From assembly GCA_022496805.1 (NCBI GenBank), contig CM040085.1:22101811-22165810 (forward strand): DNA of 64,000 nt, read 5' to 3'. Positions 11,905 through 23,300 of this stretch are shown piece after piece. The notes under the pieces are model-generated. The model saw only the letters and a program-made list of their open reading frames with translations, was not told the origin of the DNA and did no database searches. Source of the DNA: Pohlia nutans (lineage: Eukaryota > Streptophyta > Bryopsida > Bryales > Mniaceae). Position 1 is the stretch's first letter. Each line of letters starts with the position of its first letter. The translations under genes and the position numbers were made by a program.

Positions 11905-12110
11905 GCAAAATTCATGGAATACAATCAACTTTCTCTAATTGTATGGCCTTAGGGTATACGCCAAGAATTAAAGAAAGTTGATTGTATTCTATGAATTCTA
12001 ATTGTATGGCCTTAGAGTATATTCCTTCAATATATTATAGTGCATTTAGAGGCCTATTCATGGAATACAATTTATGGAATACAATCAACTTTCTCTAATT
12101 CTTGTAATTC
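11905..12110. repeat. Cluster of inverted and direct repeats
   Basis: 'tggaatacaatcaactttct' occurs at about 11915 and 12073 directly and inverted as 'agaaagttgattgtattcta' at about 11974. 'aattgtatggccttag' occurs twice. This looks like a rearranged foldback element. From 12111 to 13191 there is one isolated TTAA-CCCTTTACTGCCC element end at 12425 and an anonymous 91-codon ORF at 12706-12981, but no supportable gene. Confidence 0.55.
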
Positions 12111-13191
12111 TCAAGATCTACAAGGAATGCACAATTATAGCTTAGAGGGTATGCCTTTCAATATAGTAGAATTGAGTGCATAACTATTTATGCTCTCATT
12201 TTCAAACACATGGATGCTCTTGTTATTGAATGGAAACATTTAATCGTTCTATGTCCCAAAGGCTCTATATACCACCACTCAAATACAATGGTGTACTTAA
12301 AGATGTTGATGTAGTGAAATACGACAACAATGACATGCTTGTAAACAAAAACACATGACCAAAGATGAATTTTGGATTTTTAGGGATTAAGTTATAGACT
12401 AAATATCCTTTGACAACTAGGAAGTTTAACCCTTTACTGCCCAACCCTGTTCTAGAGAAACGGCTGATTTTTGGTGTTTTAAAAAAAAAAAACTCATTGT
12501 GTTGAAATTAGGGATAACATTAATAGTATTCAACCATATAAATGTACTCATAGCTTAATCAAACAAGTATCAGTCAAACCTTGGTAAGATCAGATCGTTG
12601 GAAGATCATAGTATGTCTTTAAACTGTATAATGCACTTTCAAAAATGAGATTTCGGAGGGTGTGTAACTTCAAAGTTAAATAGAATTTGGGTTAAATTTT
12701 CAAAAATGAAAGTGAAGCAGTTCAACAATGACCTATGTCGACACCTCTCCATTGCAATATTTTATGTCAAGAACGGGCTCACGCATAATTATTGTGAATT
12801 TATAAGTGAGAGTGACTTATCCATATACGATTTAGGACAAAAAATTATACGTGTAAATATGAAAGAAGTTGGTACATTGATCAAGATCGGAATACATGCA
12901 CTAATGGAACATGAACAAAAGAACACAATCCAAAAAATAAAAGAAGATAACAAACTCCCAAACACAAGAAATACTGCATAGTACTATGTGTACTTACAAA
13001 TACAACACATATACTATGCGATATTTGCATAGTACATGTTTCAACACATAGTACTATGCGATGTTTTGTACATAAGTATTTTGATAGCTTCACAATTTCA
13101 AATCAAAATTTTCTTTTTGAAATGTGTGCTAGGAGAGGAATCCCCACATTTGAACTTCAAACATTGATGGTTGGTTTGGAGTAGATCTTAT

Positions 13192-13311
13192 CACTAGTAG
13201 AAAAGGTAGCACTGCCGAAGGAGATGCCCATGCAAGTAGTGCCCAATTCCACACATGCATAGTGATTTTGCATGGGCATGTCCTTAGGGACTGTCACCTT
13301 TTCTACTAGTG
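13192..13311. mobile_element. Miniature CACTA (En/Spm-type) element with TAT target duplication
   Basis: The element starts CACTAGTAGAAAAGGT and ends ACCTTTTCTACTAGTG, a perfect 16-bp terminal inverted repeat of the CACTA class. It is flanked by TAT at 13189-13191 and 13312-13314, the 3-bp target duplication expected for CACTA elements. It is 120 bp long, with an inner inverted repeat (gatgcccatgcaa / ttgcatgggcat). It is non-autonomous and well preserved. Bases 13315-13814 hold no recognised gene. Confidence 0.92.
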
Positions 13312-13814
13312 TATGGTAGTTTGCAAAAACATGCCCAGTGACCACATGTGGTTGCGTGGGCTGTAAGAGCATGCCCAGTAGCAGGTGTTTTGGAGGGACC
13401 AACGCCAAGATTTGGTGTAGTCATCTCCACTTGCTTCGAAGTTTGGCCCAGCAACTACCCACTAAGGCTAAAAAATATTTTTTGAAGCCAAAGTTTGAGG
13501 TTTCCCCTCCATCTACAGAAGCTTTGGCGTAAACAAATTTCTCACACCAAGCGAGCAAAGATGCTCAATCAACAATTAAATAACGAGCTTGAAGACTATG
13601 CACCGGCCCGTGCTTTAAGGTCATCAAGTTACTTTCATAAAATGTTTGTTTTATAAGTTGCCTTGGTGTTCGCACAATGAATGTTGTTGGGCTACTTTTT
13701 GTATAACATTCCTCTAAGTTAAAAATGGCCCTCAAATTAATGCTTGGCGGACATATTTGGTCTAGAACTGCTGGGCTTGCTCTAAAGGGTTGAGAAGGTT
13801 ATCGGACATAAGAA

Positions 13815-14212
13815 CATGGCCACCCATGCCCTCCCAGAGTCTCTCACACTCAAGAAGTAGATGAAAAGTCTTAGAGCATTCCCACCCATGCACGCTAGGA
13901 CTAACTCACTGAAATGATTCATCTACATTTGAAGGGCCCTTGCACTCACACTCCCCCACCCTTGCACGCCCCAAACATATCAAAAGTGCGCATCAAATAG
14001 TCAATGGACCAATCACAAGTAGAATGTGAGGATATAGTCAACTAATTAAATAGTGATTTGAAGGCCCAATTTCTAACACGCTAGGATTGAGATTCAAGAG
14101 GTATTTTTGAAGGGCCCTTGGCACTTTTCATCTACTTCTTGAGTGTGAGAGACTCTGGGAGGGCATGGATGGCCATGCTCTTAGTCCTAGCGTGCATGGG
14201 TGGGAATGCTCT
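13815..14212. repeat. Two interlocked inverted repeats (order A-B ... A'-B')
   Basis: Block A ('ccctcccagagtctctcaca' to 'tagatgaaaagt') at about 13819-13870 is inverted at about 14106-14160. Block B ('agagcattcccacccatgca' and on) at about 13873-13906 is inverted at about 14178-14212. The order is A-B then A'-B', so the pairs cross and do not nest. Block B resembles a MITE terminus. Bases 14213-14583 contain an anonymous 85-codon ORF with no known domain. Confidence 0.7.
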
Positions 14213-14583
14213 CATGCCAAGTTGTTCTATTGAATCACAGACATTTACTCGAAGTACTTTTGGTTGTTTCTAGAGACTCCCATCAATTGACCATCAAGGC
14301 TATGAGAAATAACTCTTTTGTGACGCAGCAACAAGAACACTGCAGAGCTGCCATAGAATCACAAAGTGGCAATAAAAATTTGCATGTGCATTCACTGTTG
14401 CATTGCTTGTCCTCTATGGATGACAATAATTATTCATTCTCCAGTCAAGTGCATTAATCAGCGTTTCTTTGGTATTTTTGTTGTATTGCTTGTCACCAGG
14501 CTGTCCGTTCAGGAGATTCCATCTGACAGTAGAATAATCATTCTCCGCCACACGGAGTTCACCATGGCAAGCAAGGTAGCAAG

Positions 14584-14821
14584 TTAACCCGTAAAGGATC
14601 AAGGATTCATGGTTTTGAAATGACAAATTTAAACAATCATATTTATGGAAAATAGAATTTAAATGGGACCAAATTTAGTATCACTGGAATTAGTGAAGAA
14701 TATTACATATGTTGAATAAAAAATAATTAAATTTGAACAAAAGAAAATCTACATTAAATCTACTCAAAACTATGTAAAAAACATGAGGCCCCTTGGAAAT
14801 TTATGGTCCTTTAGGGGTTAA
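14584..14821 (-). mobile_element. Family E MITE, reverse orientation
   Basis: It runs from TTAA-CCCGTAAAGGATCAAGG to TGGTCCTTTAGGGG-TTAA, 238 bp with both TTAA copies. Its right TTAA (14818-14821) is also the left TTAA of the next element. Confidence 0.82.
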
Positions 14822-15774
14822 CCCTTTGATGCGTCTGTGTTCATATAATGGATGATGAATAGATTGCAACCTTTCTCAACACTACATCCTGTACAATTTT
14901 TCATCCATTCAAATTTCTCTTGGTTCTTGTGCTAGTTGACTATCATTTGTACAGTATGGATCTTCAAAATAAAATATTGTGATTTTTTTTAAAACAACAT
15001 AATCGGTTTATGTCAAGTTTCATTCTCAGTTCAAAAAGTGAGACCTTAAACATGATTTTTCAAAAGAAGTAGAATCAAATAATGAAGATCATACTATCTC
15101 GTAGTGCATGTTATTCCAATCTCATTACAATTTTTTTATTTTTTATTTTTATTTTTTGTGTTAACCCCTAAAAGTCCGAGGGATATTGGACAAAACATAG
15201 ATGTGTTATAATATGTGCCTTCCATATGTTTGATGAAGTTTGGTTCAATAGACAAAATATAGGGCATCATCTCTACAAATTATCCGTACAGTCAAACTTC
15301 CAAAAATAACTCTAGATCTTTTTTTAATGAATTGAAAAGCATTAACCTTTGAAAATTTGTATAAATTCTAATTTTCACTTTTAGAGTTTGAAATTTAGCA
15401 TGATTGATTAAATTTGGTTAATCTATTGTAAACTTCAAAAAAGCAAAAGAAATGATAGAGGGAACATCATTACTTTCCCAAAATAGCAAATTTTGTAACA
15501 CTAAGACAATGTTGAAGTGATTCACTTTGAAAAATTCTCCCATTGACTTTGAAAAACTTTCCAACCCATTTGAAAAATTGAATTTCAAGAGAAAACCTTG
15601 AAAAAATAGTTAGAAAATATTAATGAAAAATATGATGAATCCAACTGTACAGATGTGATCTTCACATTGACATTTACGACTTTGCTTTGTACATCAACTC
15701 CATTTCTGTTTTTCATCAAACATTTTATAACGAATCTTTGAGAACAATGTTGAATTGGGAAATTAAAGGGTTAA
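14818..15774 (-). mobile_element. Family B MITE, copy 3, reverse, with a nested family S element
   Basis: It starts TTAA-CCCTTTGATGCGTC and ends AATTAAAGGG-TTAA (15771-15774). The B interior is read in reverse ('ttgtgctagttgactatcat', 'gaggccttaaacatg'-type text) and is split at 15161 by a family S insertion. Confidence 0.8.
15161..15580 (-). mobile_element. Family S MITE nested in family B, right end lost
   Basis: It starts TTAA-CCCCTAAAAGTCCGAGG and continues with S text in reverse ('gacaaaacatagatgtgtta', 'cactaagacaatgttgaag'). The target in uninterrupted B is 'ttttgttaatttgag' (reverse reading), so the left junction is a TTAA again. The right terminus and some B sequence have been deleted. 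From 15775 to 16597 I see only unassigned AT-rich DNA. Confidence 0.7.
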
Positions 15775-16597
15775 TACCAACTCCTTCCATGTGTCTGTTT
15801 TTTAAGTCTGCTCCTGCTTTTGCAATTTAGCATCATAGCTTCTTGTTTTTAAATTTTGTATTATCTTCTTTAAAAGAAAAATAAATCGTTGCTAGATTCT
15901 AGACTACACGCATAATCCAATTGCGATTGTTTCACTGTGCCTTGTACATCAATTTGAATTTGAGCATCATACACTACTTTCTGGGCTAATAAAAAACAGA
16001 GGTTGAAATTAGAAAGGACCAATTAGATTGTGGTCAACATTAGGGAGGAGAAATCCTTGTAAAAGAGTTTAAGTCACTAAAAGTATTCATCGATCACGAA
16101 GAAAATAGAAATGCAATGGAAAAAACCGGACACTTGGAAGTCCTCCAAATATAAGACTAATATAGACTCACTCCGCAAAGATAAAAATTGAGTTGAGAAT
16201 ATTAATTGAGATTTTAAACTCAACATTGTGTGCATACAGACGCAATTGAGTTGAGTTTTCTACAAGTCATGCTCAAGTTTCAAAACGCAACAAGATTAAA
16301 AAAATGAGCTATAATGTTCTTAAATCACTATTCTACTTCACGGCCTAATTTATTGTAAATGGCCTCAAAAGCGGCATTCAAACTCAACTTTTGGTAGGAC
16401 TCAACTCAAATCAACTCAACTCAATTGGATCAAATTATGGTTGAGTTTTGTTTCCAACTCAACCGCTAGTGCATGTGGGATCCCACTTGGTTCAAAACAC
16501 CAAGCCAAAAGGTGAGTCCAAGTGGTCCCATATTTCACCTGTCAACTGTCCACTTGATATAAGATTCAGGCATTGTCACTTCACAAGATTTGCACTC

Positions 16598-16815
16598 TTT
16601 AAGGTAGGAGCACCCAATTCCAACAGTGTACCCAATGCCGATAGTTTCTATACAAGGTAGTCATTTTACAACGCAAATCTAAGCACCTTATTGTTAGATA
16701 ACGAAAATGATAAGCTATCTATAGTCTACCTAGATTTACGTTCTTAAATGACTACCATGTCAAGAAATCATCGACATTGGGTACACTATTGGAATTGAGT
16801 GCTCCTACCTTAGGT
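16598..16815. mobile_element. MITE with about 70-bp inverted ends
   Basis: 'taaggtaggagcacccaatt' near 16600 pairs with 'aattgagtgctcctacctta' near 16795. Pairing continues through 'gtgtacccaatgccgat' / 'atcgacattgggtacac' and 'ggtagtcattt' / 'aaatgactacc'. It is non-coding. The remaining 16816-17366 is the 3' flank of the E2/E3 gene. Confidence 0.75.
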
Positions 16816-17366
16816 TGTAATAGATAGGTCTGCAATCACTTATTCATTTATGGAATGAAGCTACCTTTTTCTAAAGACATGACTTGCATGGAAAAGCAAC
16901 ACACAAAGAGTGAAACAAAGAAACCACCATCATCAAGTGCTGGAAATTCAATAATAATAAAACAAATGATGACCGAGTTCCAAAAGGTGACCATACACAG
17001 AGTTTGAAGAATTGTCAAATGTACATGAAATTACAATTCGGCTCTAACTTTTCCTACTCAGGACCTGAAGTTGGACGATTCCCTAGCACCTGCAACTCCT
17101 GAAACATAACGTGCACAAACTGCCAATGCAGGACGTACAAACTGAAAATGAGAATAAACCACTCACTGCGAGTGCTTGTATCTACGAGTAAACTCTCCCA
17201 TGCCAGAAAAGAAATCACGAGAAAGAGAATAACCGACCTTAAAAATTGCTGCTTTGGAGTGGGCTTTGAAGTAGAGGACAGGATCATCACCCTGCTGCTA
17301 CCAACTTCGACGTTGAAAACTTTCCCTGTACAGTAGATACAAAAAATTGATGTGTTGGAGCTCAGG

Positions 17367-20300
17367 TCAAAGGGAGCGAAGCGCCGTTTTTATGGACAGT
17401 ACAGTTTGGGTCATGCGCTGCTTCATGGCCGAGTCTGTTGCCAGAGCCAACCAGTGATCACACTGCTGTTCCACCTCTGCTCTCTTATGCCGGAAGTGCT
17501 CGGCAATCAAGTCAGAAAAGAACGGGTCTGGCTTCTTCAATGGAGCCAGTACCGCCAAGGAGAGCGTGTTTTCGCGGTGCCGCATGTTCTCCCTCTCCGC
17601 TTCTGGAACCGCCTTCCGCTCGTACCCCGGTTCGTTGTAGTAAGGCTCCTTTACAAAGATGAGCGACTGAATTGAGACTAACACTTGTAAGAGTGTAGAC
17701 TTTCCAGGAATCCACCCCGGCCCACTCCATGTTCCCAGCAAACTCAAGCAAATCTTCCCGGACTCGTACAAATTCGGGTTGAAGCGCACTTTACTGCCGC
17801 CTGTTGTGAGGAACTGCACATATGGTGGAACCTGAGGATAATCTGCAGGAAGGAAAAACCACTGTCTTCGTAAGGTGGTTTACACATGATAATATAACTG
17901 CCGATTCAACACTGTTTTCAAAGATTCGTTATAAATTGTTTGATGAAAAACAAACAATGGAGTTCATGTACAAAGCAAAGTTGTAAATGTCAATGTGAAG
18001 ATCACATCTGTACAGTTGGATTCATCATATATTTTTAATTAATTGCAATGCAAGGTTTTCTCTTGAAATTCAATTAAAAATCTCAAATTAACAAAATAAA
18101 TTGTAATGAAATTGGAATAACATGCACTACCAGATGGTATGGTTTCCATTATTTGATTCTACTTATTATCATGTTTAAGGTCTCACTTTTTGAACTAAGA
18201 ATGAAACTTGACACCAACCAATTGTGTTGTTTTTCAAAAAATCACAATATCTTATTTTGAAGATACATACCGTACAAATGATAGTCAACTAGCACAAGAA
18301 CCAAGAGAAATTTGGATGGATGAAAAATTGTATAGGATATAGTCAAGAGAAAAGTTGCAATCTGTTCGTCGTCCATTATATGGACGCAGGCGCGTCAAAG
18401 GGTTAAAAATCTAGGTAGACGCTAAAGGACCAAGGATTTATGGTTTTAAAATGGAAAATTTCATTGATCATTGCGTGAAAAATATAATTCAGATGGGACC
18501 AAATTTTATATCACTAGAATCAATGAAGAACATTGCGTGTGTTTGATTAAAAAACAAACAAAAAGAAGTGCACATAGGACCTACTCAAAACTGCTTAAAA
18601 AAACATGAGGTCCAATTTGAGCTTCTTGGTCCTTTAGGGGAGAAACTAGAGACTATTCAATCAAACTTAGTGTGTTGGGAGGGAAGGCATCCTTTATACT
18701 CTCTGTGTCCGGAAATAATTGTCCTAGTTTTTGGCACCTTTTTTTTGCAATATTTTTCCTTATGTATTATACCTCAGAATATACCCCAAATAGTCCATTT
18801 CTGTGATAGCCCCCATTAAAATACCCTCTTGGTTACACTAGATACATGGTAGTGACCTCCCCGAGATAGTACCTCACATTTTGACGGTTGATTTAAAGAC
18901 ATGGAAAAAAGACATTGTAAGACAAGGAACAATTGCAAGAATATGGCTGGTGTACCTGAAGGTAGAAAGAGATCAAACTGGAATATGCCATTTTGGTACG
19001 GAGTTCCACTGGGGCCAATAATCAAAGCTCGCAAAACGTCCAAGCGATTTTGATCCACATACAGATGGATACTGGATTCCCACTCCAAAGGTAGAGTTGT
19101 AGACAACGAGGAGATCTCTTTGGCCATATGCAGCATACGCTTTTGATGGTGGACGCCTCTCTTATCTATGCATGAGTTCCCCCCAATCAAATTCTTGAAA
19201 TGATGCTTATACTGCCCATTTTCATCTGTCATTACTACTTCTCTAAATTGCAGTGCCTGGAGTTTCTCTTTGTAGTTGATCACAAGTTGCTCCATCCTTT
19301 TATCCTCTTGGAGCATCTTGTCAGTGGCCCTCCGGCGAGCACGAGCCTCCGGTGCCGGTGCCGGTTCCGTTGCCTGATGACTTCTTTTCAAGACGCTCTC
19401 TACATGTGACTCATAGCATGCACAAAGCTCCTTGGCAAGACTTATGTCGCCTTGAGCTGCCCCATCAGTAGTTTTAATTCGTTGCACCATCACCTGAAAT
19501 ATACACGTTTCTAGAATCAGGACCTACAAATGGTACATGCTAGTATAATATACGAAACGACTTTGGTGCACCCGGTGATAAAATTCAATTAAAAATTTGT
19601 AACTTTCACACCGTAGGTCCAAAAGTACAAAACAACTTTGATGCACCCCTACTCGTTGAGAGCTTTCCCACGATGCAAAGAAGTTGGATGCTAAAAATGA
19701 CATCAAAAACTCCCATAATTCATTTTTCCATAATTTAATTCAATTCATGGTGACAAAAATCACTCAAAAATCCATAACTCTCATGTTGTACTTCCAAAAG
19801 TAATGAAACAACTTCGGTGCACCCCTCCTCATTGAGAGCTTTCCGACGATACCAAGAACACGGCTGACGGGCGCATGATCAGAAAGATCTCAACGTTACG
19901 TACAAAACAAACAAACTAGTGTGTAATTGTCCTGTTTAGACACGTACCCTGGCCTGCTTGTAGATGTTCTCCATCTTCTTGATGACTGAATTGTCCTTGT
20001 CTACAGTACACGATTCATCCTCTTCCAAGATGCTTGTCCAATTCTCCGGTACAAGAAGTTCGTCTCGCTCAGAGTTGTCAGAATGGTTGCATCCTAATAG
20101 GATGCAATCCAGATCTTTGTGTTGCAAATCTGCAAACTCTTTTAGGAGATCGACCTGCAATTCCAATTCCCGTTTAGAATCCAGAATACCACCAAAGAGT
20201 TAGAACATGCGCACCCCTCTCCCTTGAATTCACCCCACTGCAGAATAATCACATCCAAGATTTGGTGTCAGAAACTATCCTCTCCACACCCTTGAACCGT

Positions 20301-23300
20301 TATAATCACCCTCTATATAGTGCGTGAACCAATCACAATCACTATATATGGGTAATCATTATTATCCATCAATCTAGGATACCGAGCCCTTCTTGAATTA
20401 ACTATAGAGGGACTCACTATATTTGGCCCAAAAGGGGTGGCTCTCTCACCTGATCTGCAAAAACAACACTAAATACAAGGATATTACATCCAATTTCCAG
20501 AGTCAAGGGTGGATACAGGTGTAGACAAGATCAAACATGCAGGTAGAATCTGAAGAGGAACAAACCATGCTCATGTAAACGAGTCTCCTTTCTGAAATGT
20601 CCAGCATGGAGTCGTTGGTGACGAGCTGTCGTAACAGGCGATTCAGAATATTCCCGGCACCAAGAATTGCACACGTTGCTGTGAACAAAGAGGAATCTTC
20701 CTTTTTCTCCTCTTTTAAAACAGTGGCCAAATAGCTCAAGTGCTTTGCAACCGTTGAATCATTTGACTGCTCTTTGTGCTTAGCCTCCCACTGTATGCTG
20801 TCTGTATACTGACACTTTGACACATCGCCACCATAACCTGTCACAAGAGAAGGTTCACAGTTTCCGGGTCTGAGAGAGAGATGAATGACAAGAAGACATT
20901 ATTTTCATGGTGAACAAATTACTCAAGTCAAAAGCGCTTGAATCTTCTTGTGATTGATCCCCACTTTACCCCTAAAGGACCAAGAAGCCCGAATAAAGCC
21001 TCATGTTTTTTGAGTAGGTCCTATGTGGACTTCCTTTAGTTCAAATTTCTTTCCTTTTTGACCAACACATGGAATGTTCTTCACTAATTCCGGTGATATA
21101 AAATTCAATCCCATCTGAATTATTGATTTTTCACAATATGATTGGTTGAATTTTGTCACTTTAAAACCATGAATCCATGGTCCATTAGGTCCTGTTAAAA
21201 AACAAGAAGGTTAAGCCATACACTTGAGTACCTGTTCCATCCGCCCAGATTGTTTGGATACCTTTGGAGGTCTTAGGTTTAAGTTCTGGAGTTGCCTGTA
21301 GAAATCTTTATTGTCAATCTTATAATGAGAAATCGTACTGTTGATTTGGACAGTACCAAAAAATCAGTCCTTTCTAACTCAAAACATCTAACTCAAAACC
21401 TCCTCAAATTTGCAGCAGCCCATCTGCTATAATACACACAATGTCAAAATCGACAATGCAGCATAATCTGGTTCATTCAATGGGAGTTTTGAAAATACCT
21501 GATCGCTTGCTGAATATGATTTACAAGCAGCCTCAAGCTGCATCATGCACTCATACATCTTGAACCGTTGCAGCCCACTGCACGCTGTGTGGACATTTTG
21601 ACGATCACTCTTTGTCTGACTCAATGGAATCAACATGCCACAATAAGCACACCATGTATGATCACAGGTCGTGCACAACCAGAGCGCCTTGCCTTGTTCC
21701 TTCTTCGGCTGGCCCACGGCACACAGAAGATCTTGTATGCATACGTCGCCCTGGACGAGCTTCGACTGCTCCACGCCGCGAATTTCCGCAGCTTGACGCA
21801 CTGATAGCAAGGACAGACCAGGTGCATAAGAACTCAAACTGGGTGTATGTCCTTCGCAACCAAAGCATAAGCACCAATTTGCAACCAAAGCATAAGCAAC
21901 CATATGCAACCAAAGCATAAGCAAAATGTGTTGCCACTAAGAAGTATGTTATTAACTCCTAAAGGACTGAGGTTTCTTCTTGATTTCAAGCATTAATTTT
22001 ACCTTTTTATTTTCATTTTTTTGAGAATTTCTTTTTTGTTCTTTGTAGAACACCAAAATGTGTTTGTAAATGTTGAATTTTTCCCAAATTGACCTAGCTA
22101 ATGACTTTTTCCATCATTATAAAGGTCATTAAAAACTGACCTCCTACTTCTATTTATGTTATTCTTAAATTTGGATGACAGAATGACCATATGCAACCAA
22201 AGCATAAGCAAAATGTGTTGCCACTAAGAAGTATGTTATTAAAGTGAACCAAAACTCTCTTAACATTGTATTGTTTGGACTTCTACCTGTTGAAAGGGTG
22301 TTACGTGATGACTGGACAGAGATCTCGTTCCTAACTTGAAACCACTATATATATATATATGTTGTCATTTTTAGTACCTTCTGATAGGGGCAATAATGTC
22401 AACTTGGAGGACAATATAGCACTTGGATTCTGCTTATCGCACTTCATGTTCCAGCAAAGCTCATGCTGTGGAACACTATCCACAAGTAGTGCAAATAATC
22501 GATGAAAGACTGACACCAGCCACCTCTCATACAACCGCACCATCTTGGACCCCACAAGCTCCACCAACTCGAACCTACGAAACTCCTCCGTGCAACTACC
22601 CAAAGCACAGAGTCAAGAAACAAGTGAGGCTCGAAAATCCAACACAACTACTCAACAAGACAATAACATAACTATAAGATCACCAGAATTAACAAGGGTA
22701 GGTAGTTGATGTTGATGAAGTCGCAGACCTAGAAAAGAAAACCCCTAAAGAGAATCCCTTTCCAAGTTCTTTCCTTCAGCAGGCTTTGAAGGGGAGTGGT
22801 GCAACAATACTCATCACATGGAAAGAAAGAAAAATATTAGGAAACTAAGTTGTGCAGAGCATTAACCCCTAAGCGTCTAAAACGCCCAATATGGCCATCT
22901 GCATCACTGAACTTTGAAACGGTGGCATTTTCTCATTTTACCTCGGTTTTCTGATTGCAATACATCATTTTCAAGCTCTTGTTCTATACTACAAGATCAA
23001 CAGTGTCAATCGTGTCAAACTGAATTCATTTTCACACAAACAAATGATTTGCAGCAGGGGGTCCAATTTTCCTACATTACAGAAAATACAGTGGACGCTT
23101 AGGGGTTAATATTCAATACACCATCAAACACATGTTAGGGAAATACCTGGAATTCGGACATTGAGAACAAGAAGAAACCGTCTCGAGTCTAGGATTGGCG
23201 TCTTGTAGTTGGCTTCGAATGCTCTTCGAGAAGTGCTCTACAACACAAGGGCGACAAAACTGATGACTACAACTTGCAACGAAAGCGTCGTTGCCCATTG

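Noticed and set aside
17352..17675. 107-aa plus-strand ORF over the last exon of the E2/E3 gene
   Set aside because: It is the antisense shadow of the conserved UBC exon.
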